64,000 bases of DNA from Isoetes taiwanensis (GCA_021234155.1 JAJEKV010000054.1:2327574-2391573), one strand, 5' to 3'. Counted from the first letter of the stretch, positions 1 to 10,180 are shown. Numbers and translations: made by a program. Notes: generated by a model not told the origin, from the letters alone.

Positions 1-1144
1 TATAGGCAAACTCGACCAGATAAATATAGTCAGCCCATTGTGATTGCTTACTCCACACATAGCTGCGTAGCATATCTTCTATAATGCGATTGGTACGCTC
101 TGTCTGACCATCCGTCTGAGGATGATATGCCGTGCTCATAGCAAGCTTGGTCTGAATGGTGGCAAAGAAATCTTTCCAGAATGCACTTACAAATTTGGGA
201 TCCCTATCGGAGACAATAACCTGTGGCATTCCGTGCAATCTGAAGATCTCCTTGGCAAATAACAGAGCAGTATCAAAGGCTGTATCCGTGTGACATGGCA
301 AGAAATGAGCCATTTTCGACAATTTGTCGACCACTACCATTAAGGCATTATATCCACGGAGAGTACGTGGAAGGCCCACAATGAAATCCATGGTTATCAC
401 TTCCCATTTAGCGTTGGGCACATCCAGAGGTTGCAACTCGCCTGGAATCCTTAACTGCTCAGCTTTGGTTTGCTGACACACCTGACACTGCTTAATGTAT
501 CTGGCAATATCCTTTTTCATAGAAGGCCAGAAATAGCTGGAGCGAATCTTAAAGTAGGTCTTCATAAAACCTGCGTGTCCAGCTATAGGGCTGTTGTGCG
601 TGTCGTGGAGGATTAGCTTACGCACTTCCAAAGTCTCAGGTACACACAACCTATCCTTGTAATATAACAAGCTGCCTCCTTTCTTATAGGAACGAAAAGC
701 TTCACGCTCCTTATCTGTGCGAGCTTCCTTGGCCAAACTATTCCAAACTTCAGAGAACTCAGGATCCGTGGCCAAGGTCTGTTCTATCTGCTTCCCAAAC
801 TCACTGGTGAGTGTAGAAACTGCATTACAATGGGTTCGGGTTACCAAGGGATGGCGTGACAACGCATCCGCAACCACATTGTGCTTTCCGGGTTTATACA
901 TAATCTCAAAATCATACTCCTCCAGAAATTCCATCCATCTTCTCTGACGGAGATTGAGATTTAGTTGGGTGGATAAATAACGGAGACTTTGATGATCCGT
1001 ATCCAACTGGAATCTTCTACCCAGAAGGTAGTGTCTCCATATTCGCAGGGCACGGACAATGGCTAACAATTCCTGATCATGGGTAGGGTATCGCTGCTCT
1101 GTCTCGTTCATTTTCTTTGAATCATAGGCAATAACCCTCCCCTC
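1..1144 (-). CDS. pol: E1 RNase H and integrase (truncated by the window edge)
   Basis: Same frame as RT. RNase H: RVIAYDSKKMNETEQRYPTH, RIWRHYLLGRRFQLDTDHQS, RRWMEFLEEYDFEIMYKPGK, NVVADALSRHP. Integrase zinc-binding HHCC module at about 630-460: NSPIAGHAGFMKTYF and CQVCQQTKAEQL. The core shows the three acidic residues of the D,D,E triad: MDFIVGLP, SDRDPKFVSAFW, and YHPQTDGQTERTNRI. I see no stop or frameshift through base 1. The C-terminal part, where relatives carry a chromodomain, lies outside the window. Confidence 0.92.
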
Positions 1145-2014
1145 CTACATCAGGACTCCACCGGTGGCAATCTTACTGGCATCCGTGGCCACGAGTTTAT
1201 CCTTTTCAGGATCGGGCAACGTGAGAACTGGGGCTGACGTTAAGGCATCTTTAAGCTGCTGGAAACTTCCCTGAACTTTTGCCTTCCAGTGGTCCATCCA
1301 ATCCTTCACTTTCTCATGCTTTGTAAGATTTGTAAGAGGTGCTGCGATCTTTGCAAAATCCTTTACAAATTTCTGATAATATCCTGCTAGTCCTAAGAAA
1401 CTTCGGACCTCGGAAACATTTCCGGGAATAGGCCATTCCCTTACGGCCTCTATCTTTGCTGGATCTGTAGCAATTCCCTCTGCCGAAATGACATGGCCCA
1501 AATAATCGACCTTCGGAGTGGCAAACTTGCACTTAGAGAACTTGGCAAAGAGCTGATGACGTCTTAGCTTCTGCAGGGCCAATCTAAGATGTGCCTCATG
1601 CTCCTGTAGGGTCTAGATGAGAATGTCGTCAAAGAAAATAACAACAAAGTCATGCAAGTATTGTCGGAAGACATCGTTCATCAATCGCATGAAAGTTGCT
1701 GGGGCATTAGTTAATCCAAAAGGCATAACTGTAAACTCATAATGCCCATATCTAGTGCGAAAAGCAGATTTATGGATGTCCTCCTCTTTAATCCTTATCT
1801 GATGGTACCCGGAGCGTAGATCAATCTTTGAGAAATACTTAGCCCCTTGCAATTGATCCATTAGATCATCGGCTCTAGGCAAAGCATAGCGATTCTTGAT
1901 GGTATGCTTGTTGAGTTGCCGATAATCAATACACATCCTCAAGGAGCCATCCTTTTCTTATGAAAAGAATAGGAGCACCAAAAGCGAAACACTAGGGCCG
2001 AATGAAACCTAGGT
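1145..2014 (-). pseudogene. pol: E1 reverse transcriptase
   Basis: Copies element RNA into DNA. Motifs in order on the minus strand: [55 protein letters not shown], and the catalytic FFDDILI (about 1616-1636), followed by [37 protein letters not shown] and the RNase H lead [15 protein letters not shown]. Breaks: a one-base frameshift just before MCIDY (about 1956), TAG at 1613-1615 where the family usually has Tyr, and TAG at 1145-1147 at a conserved Gln. Apart from these the frame is continuous with RNase H and integrase. Confidence 0.9.
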
Positions 2015-3020
2015 TTAGTAACTCACGAAGTTGCTTCTTAAGCTCGCCAGTGCGGAGGACTCATGCGCAGACGGGGCCTTGCTGGTAGGCTTAGTACCTG
2101 GCTCTAAAGCTATCTCACATTCTACCCCTCTAAAAGGAGGAAGCTTCTGGATCTCATCTGGGAAAAGATCACCAAATTCTCGGAGAAGATTAGCAATCCC
2201 CTGTGGCAAGGTGTCGATTACTTGCTTTTGTTTAGCGTCTGACTCAACGGAGGCAAGTCTAATGACGCAGAGAAGTGTTTCCTTGCGTATAGCTTTGTCT
2301 AACTACCGATGGACATAGGCGCATAATATGGTTGAATGGTTTTATAGTCACGCGGACGCCATTAGGCTGCGTTGAAGGTAACTTCCGTTTCTCATGATCT
2401 CTATGTTGGCTTTTGCGGATGCCAATAATTCCATACCAACAATGAGGTCGTATTTGCCAATATCCATTAACTTTCGGCACCCAAAAACTGGTGCACCGGC
2501 AACCGTGCATCTTGAGATTGATGCGGACGGCCATGAGTATGTCGACCTTACCAGCGGCTAGAGTGGCAGGGCTTTGGTCGGGACCTCAATGTTTCAAAGT
2601 TTGTAAGACTGGGCCATTCTAGGAGAAGCAAAATTATGTGTACTTCCGTATCCATAAGAATTACAAAGGCTTCTTGTCTACTTGACCTATGGTGGAAATG
2701 ACAACAGGTGACTTTCGGCATTGCCGGTTTCTATAGCCGCAAGGATATGGAGACGCGAGTGAATGTACTTTCGAGAGCCTCCTCCTCGGCGACGGGTTGT
2801 GTTGACTCAAGATCGTCCCAATCGAGGTCGGCCATGGCCGGTAGGCGTCTGGCGTGACATAAGGACAAGTGCATGAAGTGCGGGGACGATACACACTGTA
2901 GCATGCCTTATCTCGGCTGAGCTATTCTCGGGCCTCTTTAGGAATAGACTGTAAGAGGTTCCGAACTTCCTTGCCGACATTGTTCTGTTTATCGGCCGTG
3001 CTGAAGGTGACTTTCTTTTC
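2015..3020 (-). pseudogene. pol: E1 nucleocapsid tail, aspartic protease and RT N-terminus, degraded
   Basis: Decayed coding sequence between gag and RT. The protease active site is clear on the minus strand from about 2661: LMDTGSTHNFASPRM, with the DTG catalytic triad starting near 2652. Several stops and frameshifts follow. Near 2209-2015 the RT linker reads LLREFGDLFPDEIQKLPPFRGVECEIALEPGTKP in part, the usual lead-in to Ty3/gypsy RT. The zinc knuckle expected between gag and protease is not intact. Non-functional as it stands. Confidence 0.75.
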
Positions 3021-4030
3021 CTAGCGGCCATAAGAGTTCTGCTGAGAGGGCCCCGGACTTGGTGAGCGGGGTTTATAAGGTGTGGACAGCCGTGGCTGCG
3101 AGTAAGGAGCAGGACGTGGATACTGGTTCTTTGGTGTGTCCTCCTCGAGGCTCAATGCTTTAGCCTCAGCCTCCGCAACTGATTTCAGGTCTATGGCCTT
3201 AACCATTCGTTTAATTGATGGGGCCAACCCTTCAATGTAACCCTCCACCGCCCTCTTCTCATTCATACCTGGTACATACAGCCTCAGGCGCATAAATTCA
3301 TCAGTGTAAGCCTGAACCGACATACCCTTTTGCTCTAACCTATAGAAGGTCTGAATTTGTTGGCATTTGTGCGCACGAGGCACATAATGCGACTTAAAAG
3401 CTTTCGCAAACTTCTTGAACTTGCATCTGCTTCTATCCAGATGCTTGGCTCTAGCATAGCCCTTCCACCAAATACGGGCAGCTCCTGTAAGGTTCGTGGT
3501 GGCAACCTTTCCTGTATCCTTTTCTGTCATGCCATAGGACTTCCCAAACTCCTTCATTTCGTCCAACCAGGACTCTGCATTCAGTCCGCCTCTAGATTTC
3601 CCATCAAACTGGGCCAGTTTCCTATTCTTACATATACTAGTTATGGCTGTATCAACCGTCTTGCGGTATTCCTTATCCCGGCGCTTTGCATGGTCACCAG
3701 CTGATACCGACGACTCAGAAGACACAGAGGTGGCTGATTGTGAGGAGGTGGCTCTATCCCTAGAGGAACTCCGACGACGTTTAGCGTGGGGCCTCCTCTG
3801 TGCAGGTACAGGGCTGGTTTCAGGTGGGGACGGCTGCTGTGTAGGTGGACTTGGCGGTGGCGGAGGTAACTCCGGTCCGTCTTCTTGTATGTGCTGGGGT
3901 GGATTGGCATGTAACACATACGCTTGCAACTCGCCTAATTGCCTCTTCATTAGCATAAGTTCCTGTTTAGGTGTTAGTCTGATGGCATTTGAGGGCGTCT
4001 GCCAAGCGGCGTTGCGTGCACCGTCTATAT
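3021..4030 (-). CDS. gag: E1 gag (capsid) polyprotein region
   Basis: The open frame reaches back to ATG 4220, but its first ~65 codons look like untranslated or intronic sequence; similarity to E2 and E3 begins around 4020 at KQELMLMKRQLGELQAY. A possible splice acceptor lies at 4025-4026 (TGGATATAG on the minus strand) paired with a donor at 4260. Next come a Pro-rich stretch, an Arg/Ser-rich stretch (AKRRRSSSRDRA) and the retrotransposon gag domain: ESWLDEMKEFGKSYGM, ARIWWKGYARA, FKSHYVPRAHKC, VQAYTDEFMRLRLYVPGM, VEGYIEGL. This is the capsid that packages element RNA in the cytoplasm. The frame ends in TAG at 3021, beyond which coding similarity continues in the same frame, so the stop may be a mutation. 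Confidence 0.85.
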
Positions 4031-4298
4031 CCAGCATACAAAAGGTATAAGCCGACTTATGGTGACATAAGGTCTCACAACAATGCCATTTTGGATCAGT
4101 TAGAGAAAGAATACAAGAAAAAGTACAATGGCAAAGATCCTTATTACAGGTGAAAACAGTCATTCTATTATAGTTCGGTACAGTGATAGCAACACAAGTT
4201 GATACAAAGATATGATACAAGGACAGACATTATACATTGGAGATTTAAAGTTCAACTCACCTATAACCTCACAAGACACAAAACAAAAGAGACTGGGC

Positions 4299-4739
4299 CT
4301 AGGGGTTCGCAAATGGGTACAAGATTGAATAGCGAACACTTTCACGTACGGCCCTAACGAGCTTGTATCGTGCCCAGGCCTGAACTATTACAGATTGGTA
4401 ATCTAGCGTTGGGCTAATAATAAGGAGATTGAAAAGCCTCCTTAATGCGTAGAAGATTTGCCACAGGTGGTCATTGGCGTCCTCGAAAGCTTCGTGCCTG
4501 GACATGTCCCAATAGTCCCATGTGCGGCGAAGAGTTTGCTTCAGGTCCTCGTAGGCTCGTTCCCTGAGAATGTTAACTATCTCCATCCCTTTGGCTGGAT
4601 CGTAGGGCTCCCCTGGTGGCGTGGGTTCCATCTCGTAATCTTCGTCCCATTCCGGGTACTCCCCATACCTTTGACCATAGTCCTGGTCGGGCGGCCCGGG
4701 GTCATCCCTCCTTATCAGGTCCGTAATCCTCTCCTCATA
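4299..4739 (-). CDS. E1 ORF3: small unknown ORF or gag-linked exon
   Basis: Open for 147 codons from 4739 to the stop at 4299, with an internal ATG at 4631 (110 residues). Acidic and Tyr/Pro-rich at first (DPGPPDQDYGQRYGEYPEW), then a helical segment with many Arg and Trp (LKQTLRRTWDYWDM). Upstream lies a possible splice acceptor (CATCTTACAG, about 4756-4765 on the minus strand) and downstream a strong donor-like AG-GTGAGT at 4255-4261, so it might be an exon of a spliced gag transcript rather than a separate gene. No family recognised. Confidence 0.45.
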   Translation of the reverse strand, partial: YEERITDLIRRDDPGPPDQDYGQRYGEYPEWDEDYEMEPTPPGEPYDPAKGMEIVNILRERAYEDLKQTLRRTWDYWDMSRHEAFEDANDHLWQIFYALRRLFNLLIISPTLDYQSVIVQAWARYKLVRAVRESVRYSILYPFANP

Positions 4740-4980
4740 TTATTCGAGTGTTTCTTCTGTAAGATGATAAAAATGAATATAGAACATTGAACAATTTCGT
4801 TATGCCCTAAACTCTAACAGATAGAAGAACACATCATGGAAGAGAACAATCTTAATTGTATTCATTGAGACAATAGTCACAATTGATAAAAAGATGGTAT
4901 ATCATAACTATAGAATGGCTAGAAATTGCCAAACCAAAATCCTACATCTATACGCAATACAAAATGCGTAATACAATTAT

Positions 4981-6381
4981 TTAAGAGCTAGGTCCTGCCT
5001 CTTCATTCGTAGACCGAGGAGGTGGTGGCGGCGGTCGGTGTCGTAGCAGAGTCACCCCTGGGTCTACTGTGGCAGCCGCAATGGAAGCAACCTCTGGCGG
5101 ATAAGTAACAGCCAATGGGGCTGCCGTAAGGAGCTTCATGCTCATCCAGGGTGCAATGTCTTGCCCCAAGGCCGTCAGGGCAAGATCCCGTCGTACGAGT
5201 ACATAAGTGAACGTACGATAGGGAAGCTTCTTGTGCCCGGCCAATGTGGAGAGAGCACGGAGGGTCCACCAAGAAGCTTCGGCCTCCGACCCTAAGTCTC
5301 GGGCTATAAAAAGAACTTGCCCCTGCCGAAAAGCTGATAGGAAGAAACAAGTAAGGTGGTTTCCTAATACCTTCCCTTGCGGAGTCTCTGACGTGGCCAC
5401 CTCCTTGTCTATGTCCATAGGGACCTCTTCTTCCTTGAGTTCTTGCTGCTCTTCCTTCAGATGAACAGGATTATGGTATAGATCCTCTCCCTCCTCATCA
5501 GAATCGGAGGGAACCTCGACCATATTAATGTTTGGAACATGAGATCCCATAGCCGTAAAGGCGTCCGGTGAAGGCTGAGAGGGCGGGTCCTGCATCACTA
5601 GTTCCCGAAGCCGTAGCAAAGTTTCTGCTGGCTCTAGGGTCTCCTGGTGGAATTGGAGTACCTGCTGCACCTCAGGGGGAAGCTCAATAGGAGCGAAGTC
5701 GATGAAATCATCCATACAGTACTCCGCTAGCTCATAGAGCACATGGTCCTTACGCCGGTGCTTGAACCCGGCCACCATGTGATAGGTCCAGATGATGTCA
5801 TCCAAGAGAATATATTCTTGCCCTTGGTGATACACGACTGTTAGGGCGTCTAACCCTGACAAGCGTGCAGCTTGCTCCCGGCGTGGTGGCATCTCCTCTG
5901 CCAACTGCTTCCAGCGGGCGAAGTCCCCCATGCCTATATGCTCATCTTCTCCCTCCTCGAAAGATTCAGGAAGTTTGCCTTTCTCTGCCGGCAAAGTCTC
6001 ATCCTCAACATATTGATCCATGAGGATGGCTAGGGCGAAGGCGACTTCAAGATATTGTCGCCCCTGATGTTGTACAACGGGCAGGTGCTTGCCCCATCTG
6101 AGCTTTCCTTTCAGCACATTATACGCGTGGGTATCACCCCCTAACATATCCCAGACCACCTCCCGTTCTAGGTACAACTGGGGAGGATCCCCAAGAGGAA
6201 TACACAAAGGAAGCATCTCCTCTGTGTAAAACTCTAGGAATCCGGCATAGTCTGGGTGTCACTGCATATTGGTGATGAGATCAAGGCGCTGACATAGCAA
6301 GGGCCGCAACAGGTCGAAGGGCACTTGCGGATCCCAATGCTCTCCGTCTTGATACCATGCAAGAAGGTCGGTGGCTGCCAT
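4981..6381 (-). pseudogene. E1 ORF2: unknown 466-codon protein, shared by E1, E2 and E3
   Basis: Starting at ATG 6381 the frame runs to a stop at 4981 with one in-frame TGA at codon 41 (6259-6261); the longest unbroken part begins at codon 56. I do not recognise a family. Visible parts: a hydrophobic and aromatic N-terminal region (MAATDLLAWYQ, DYAGFLEFYTEEM), a middle segment with DALTVVYHQGQEYILLDDII and ELAEYCMDDFIDF, an acidic segment (SDSDEEGED), then a conserved module (GQVLFIARDL, LRALSTLAGHKK, TYVLVRRDLAL) and a proline-rich tail. The C-terminal module aligns with FMLIALSGFGRHA of E2 and E3, so the gene belongs to the element rather than to a single capture event. Function unknown. 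Confidence 0.8.
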
Positions 6382-6461
6382 GGCGCTAGAAGGGAGGAGG
6401 AAGCAAGAAAAATATGACAAATGAAATGAAACTTTGAAGATATTTTTTAACCCTTTTTATT

Positions 6462-6477
6462 ATGCTGACGTCAGCAT
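6462..6477. promoter_or_regulatory. 16 bp palindrome with TGACGTCA core between ORF1 and ORF2 of E1
   Basis: ATGCTGACGTCAGCAT is a perfect palindrome in the ~198 bp AT-rich spacer between the ORF1 stop and the ORF2 start. TGACGTCA is the classic bZIP (CRE/as-1 type) binding core, so it could be a promoter element for ORF2. No experimental support. Confidence 0.5.
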
Positions 6478-6579
6478 TTTCGTATTTAACACAAAGTAAA
6501 AGGTTCTTAATACAAAACAAAAAGTTTTTATTAAATCTCAAAAAAAAATATTTATAATGCAGAAACTCAGCAAAATAGG

Positions 6580-7842
6580 CTAAGGATGCTCCCCCCCAAT
6601 CCTGCGGGCGATGGCTAAATCCTTAGGCATGATGGTGAGCCTCTTTGCGTGGATTGCGCAAAGATTGGCATCACCAAAAAGTGCCACTAGATAGGCCTCC
6701 GCAGCCTCTTGGAGTGCCAAAATGGCAAAAGTCTGGAAGCGGAGGTCAGTCTTGAACTCCTGGGCAATCTCCCGAACCAACCTCTAAAAGGGGAGCTTCT
6801 GTATCAGAAGTTGGGTCGACTTCTGAAACTTACGGATCTCCCGTAAGGCGACAGTGTTGGGTCGGTACCGATGGGGTTTCCTCTGTGGAGCAGGGTTGGG
6901 ACGCGGCCCCCTTTGTGCAGGTACAGTCTTGGCCCCAACAACTGGTCGGGACGCATCCACCCGCTCCTGCCTCCGATTGGAGCTCACGTTCTTCCCGAAA
7001 GCCCCGACATTCCTCAATTTTTCCTTGTATTGGCTGCCGGCCTTTCGGGCGACGGACTTCCTCTGGTGCTTCACCGTCGTGTGCTCTGTTGGTGTTGGGC
7101 CCTGCCCACTCCCGGATGCCCCTTCCCCTTGCGGGTTCGACTGGTCTTGCCGATCCTTCTCCTCCTTCTCCCGTTCTATCCTCTCCTGCTCTTCCCGGAA
7201 CTCTCGGGCTCTCCTAAGGTCTTCTTCAACCTGAGCATAATGTTGTGCTACACTGCGGCGAAGAAGTTCAGCGTGGTACCGGTTGGGCCGCTGGGCTATG
7301 TCAATCTGGATCGTCGTTAAGTAATCCAGACTGATATCAGGAATCGGGGCTCCCCACATGAAGCTCTGCGAAGCTTCATGCCATTGGTACGGGGGAAGTT
7401 CGATAGCCCGGCCATCAATAACGGCGACTCCATCCCCAAGGTACCGGTACTCCCTTCCTCGAGCCGCTGTATCGGCTCGCTCTATCTCCCTTTTGTCATC
7501 CTCCCTGGCCAAGTTTCTGATACGGTCGGCCTCATCCCTTATGTCCTCCTCCTCGGTGTGGCCTTCACATTCGGGAGGATAAAACTTTATTAACATCATG
7601 ACCAAGTCAGGTTGCTCGGCCATGGTGTAAGGAAGCTGGCGGAGGTTCAGTCGGACCAAGAACGGCTCCGAGAAATGATAGATTGGATAGGGGATCCTAT
7701 CGTTGTTATCAAATCTGTTGACCAACTCGTCTAGAAGTATGTCAATCAAAGCAGGGTCGGTAGCCATATTCCGAGCGATCAAAGCGTAGATCTGGGCTAT
7801 AGTAAGGGTAGTGGGGTCCGGAGCACTCTTGGTGTTGGCCAT
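6580..7842 (-). pseudogene. E1 ORF1: retrotransposon-borne protein with C-terminal histone H3 domain
   Basis: 420 sense codons plus stop from ATG at 7842, broken only by an in-frame TAG at codon 353 (6784-6786). Residues 1-187 are unrecognised; 188-235 form a charged, probably coiled-coil stretch ([14 protein letters not shown]); 236-254 are a Gly/Ser/Pro linker; 255-321 are basic and Pro-rich. Residues 322-420 are a histone H3 fold starting [20 protein letters not shown], co-linear with H3 residues 37-135 with no insertion or deletion. By hand alignment about 79 of 99 positions match canonical plant H3. The H3-H3 dimer residues equivalent to Cys110, His113, Arg116 and Asp123 are kept. The H3 N-terminal tail is absent, replaced by the 321-residue extension. 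The TAG falls at the position of Gln68 of H3, consistent with one C-to-T change. Expected to enter chromatin if made; that role is inference. Confidence 0.88.
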
Positions 7843-8092
7843 GGCTGATCGCGCTGAGGTCTAGAGGGACAGGCGGTAGGGCGCTTGCTGGTAGGGAAGC
7901 GGCAATGAAGGCGCTAGGGTTAGCGAAAAGCTAGGGCGAAGGAACAAGGTCAAGTCTGGCGGCTATGGCGGGTGTCGGATCCGGCGGGCGAAGGCGATGA
8001 AGGCAAGGCGGAAATAAGAAAACTTTAACGGCCTGTTAACTTTTGAATTTTAAAATTTTTCTTATTAACTTTTTATTTCTTTATTAAAAAGA

Positions 8093-8100
8093 TATTTATA
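8093..8100 (-). promoter_or_regulatory. TATA-like box upstream of E1 ORF1
   Basis: TATAAATA on the minus strand, about 250 bp before the ORF1 start. A TATAAATA box also precedes ORF1 of E2 (32991-32998), which makes an internal promoter for the extra genes plausible. Inference only. Confidence 0.4.
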
Positions 8101-8125
8101 CGGCAGAAATACGCGGGACATACGG

Positions 8126-8320
8126 TTGGGCGCCGACTGCATTCTACGCGCTCCCACCGCAACTGGGGGCCGACGAAAAGCAAGCGGCGCCCGGGTTGAC
8201 TTTTGGGCCCGCGTTGACTCGCGATGGTACGGTTGGGCGCCGACTGCATTTTTGGGTCTCCCACCTCGACTGCAAGGCGACAAAAATCAAGCGGCGTCCG
8301 AGTTGACTTTCGGGCCTTCC
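8126..8320 (-). repeat. E1 leader: two-copy ~100 bp direct repeat
   Basis: Two units starting near 8128 and 8226 both begin GGTTGGGCGCCGACTGCATT and share later blocks (CAAGCGGCG, GAGTTGACTTT or GGGTTGACTTT). They lie between the primer site and the TATA-like box of ORF1. No ORF is convincing here. Confidence 0.75.
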
Positions 8321-8610
8321 CTTGATCATTTTTCCGCCAGCGACGACTGTCCTAAGGTATTTGGGGTACGCCCGATCCAATGGAACCACTTTCTCCTTCA
8401 TTTAAATGACCTACAAGAATTTACAATTTTTCCAAACTTGGGGCCTCCAGTCGCCCTAACTTCTTTAAACCTGCAATTTCTTACTTTAACCTAACACAAA
8501 GCCAAGCATCAAAGAGGGCTAAGCAACACACTAGATTAGCCTCCTCCTAACTAACGAACTACGAGTTAGGGTTTGGCCAGTGCTATGATTTCGAGCAAAT
8601 CGAAATCACG

Positions 8611-8622
8611 GCTCTGATACCA
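8611..8622 (-). other. E1 primer binding site (initiator tRNA-Met)
   Basis: The minus strand reads TGGTATCAGAGC, the standard complement of the 3' end of plant initiator tRNA-Met, separated from the LTR end by one base. Confidence 0.92.
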
Positions 8623-8623
8623 C

Positions 8624-10180
8624 TGTGACGCTCCCTGAATATATACGACCCCCGGTCGTATACATACGGGGACTTTCCCCTCCCAGGGCGACCATCTCGC
8701 CATGAGCAGGGCCCTCCGTCTGACCCAGGCCATCTACGTAGAGATGCTCGAGTGAAGGGCACGGAGGTGTCATTTGGCCCACGCCTTCGATGGGCTCCTA
8801 CGTCGCGGAAGCATGAATACAAGGGTTAGCACACAGCATAATATATATATAAATAACCACCACAAAGGGTGGCGCATCCATCCAAATACCAACGGCAAAG
8901 AATATGCATCTAAAACTAAGAAAACACCCCAAACCTCAGGGTCTACCCCGGCTCAGACTCCAGTGAGGATCGACTGACGAATAGCATAGAACATCGGCTA
9001 GGGTTGTCCACTCCATCCGCCCCTCCTGTGCACACTTTGCAGATGGGTCGATTCACGCTATGGCTTCGCTATAGCCTTCCGGAGACGCAGACTCAAGGTA
9101 TCACCCTTTTGAGCCTACTCCAGGGTTCATGACGCCCCGGTCCGATGAGGCAGGTCAAGGAAGTGTCCCCTTCCAGGATCACAGTGGTTCCATGGGTGAG
9201 CTAGAGGATACGTGCCGCATCAGTGACCCCCGCATCCGTACCCAACTTACTCACCCTAAATCTACTCAAAGTGCAAGATGCTCCATACGGATCACACCTC
9301 TACACCCAGGGAGTGTCAGACCCATACCCGGCCCTCTCCGTGACCGGCTATCAGGCCTAGCCCACTATAGGAGTCTCAGGAGCCTTTTATGTTCGTGCAA
9401 GACCCCACCCCCACTTCGCCACTGTGTCCCTTCTCTGGTGCTAAGCCAGACCATAGCATCTACGACCCGGTGGTCTCTTGTACACAGGCCGCATATAACG
9501 GGAATATTACGGGGCTCTATCTAGGAGCATACAGAGGTCTCTACCTCCCCTTTAAACCCCCGTTTAATGGAAGCTACCCAAATACTTCATAGATACATCA
9601 ATCATTCCTTAACAGAGTACCATTCATAATGAAATGTAATCCTACTTACCACAGAAGGGTTAATTGCAACAAAGGCAACAAGCAAAGAGTACTACAGTAC
9701 TATCTTACAAATCACAAGCTAAACTACTACTAACCCGTGTTTCGGCTAGAACCGTTATCGTGGGGTGCTTCCATAGTGCTACAAGTAGGGTGGCAGCAAC
9801 AGCTAGTGGTGGTTCAGTGATTTTGGTGAAGTCTGCAACAGTCCTTGGGCGCTCAGCTGCTCCTTGGGCGCTCAGCTGGTTCGATATTGGTTGATATGGG
9901 GGTGATGATCCACCTTAATGGATCCAATTAGTAATCACCATGCTGGCCAATCGAGTTTGGCCAGGAGGCGCTTTCTTAAACTATAATTAGCTTAATTGTC
10001 CTTCTTACTTATTAATTTCCTTAAACATAGGTTATTATCCTTAATGATTTAATTAACATAGCTAATGAAATCCCTTTTAGGTCAACCCCCTAGGTTACCA
10101 TACCCCATGGTGGCGTATCTATACTGGGTGACGTGTCAGTATATTTATACATATACCGTATAAATACTTGGAACGTCACA
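8624..10180 (-). repeat. E1 5' LTR (1557 bp)
   Basis: Bounded by the family's inverted ends: TGTGACG at 8624-8630 and CGTCACA at 10174-10180 on the plus strand. The tRNA primer site lies one base inside the 3' boundary. Palindromes sit near both ends: at 8641-8663 (arms GTATACGACC and GGTCGTATAT on the minus strand) and about 10136-10170. The LTR continues directly into integrase codons of E0, so the right boundary is exact. Confidence 0.9.

Larger units (their letters stand above)
1..10180 (-). mobile_element. E1: Ty3/gypsy chromovirus-type LTR retrotransposon, 3' end beyond the window
   Basis: Reading leftward on the minus strand the element shows a 5' LTR (10180-8624), a primer site for initiator tRNA-Met, a leader, two non-standard ORFs (H3-fusion ORF1 and unknown ORF2), a small ORF3, gag, protease, reverse transcriptase, RNase H and integrase. 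The integrase runs off the left edge, so the 3' untranslated region and 3' LTR are not visible. It lies inside the integrase gene of a plus-strand relative (E0), which resumes at base 10181. Coding frames carry few breaks, so it is younger than E0. Lineage is by protein motifs and by the chromodomain of its relatives E0, E2 and E4 in this window. Confidence 0.93.

Noticed and set aside
7010-7100. H3-tail mimicry (RKSVARKAG) in the E1 ORF1 extension, resembling the ARKS sites of H3
   Set aside because: Only a few residues agree in a generally basic, low-complexity stretch. No alignment to the H3 tail beyond chance can be defended.
6854-7320. Three plus-strand ORFs opposite the H3-fusion gene
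   Set aside because: They are antisense shadows of E1 ORF1. The minus strand has the conserved histone and shared element context.
6580-7842. Host histone H3 gene or simple host pseudogene
   Set aside because: The H3 part is in frame with a 321-residue non-histone extension and an equivalent gene sits at the same place in E2, between leader and ORF2.
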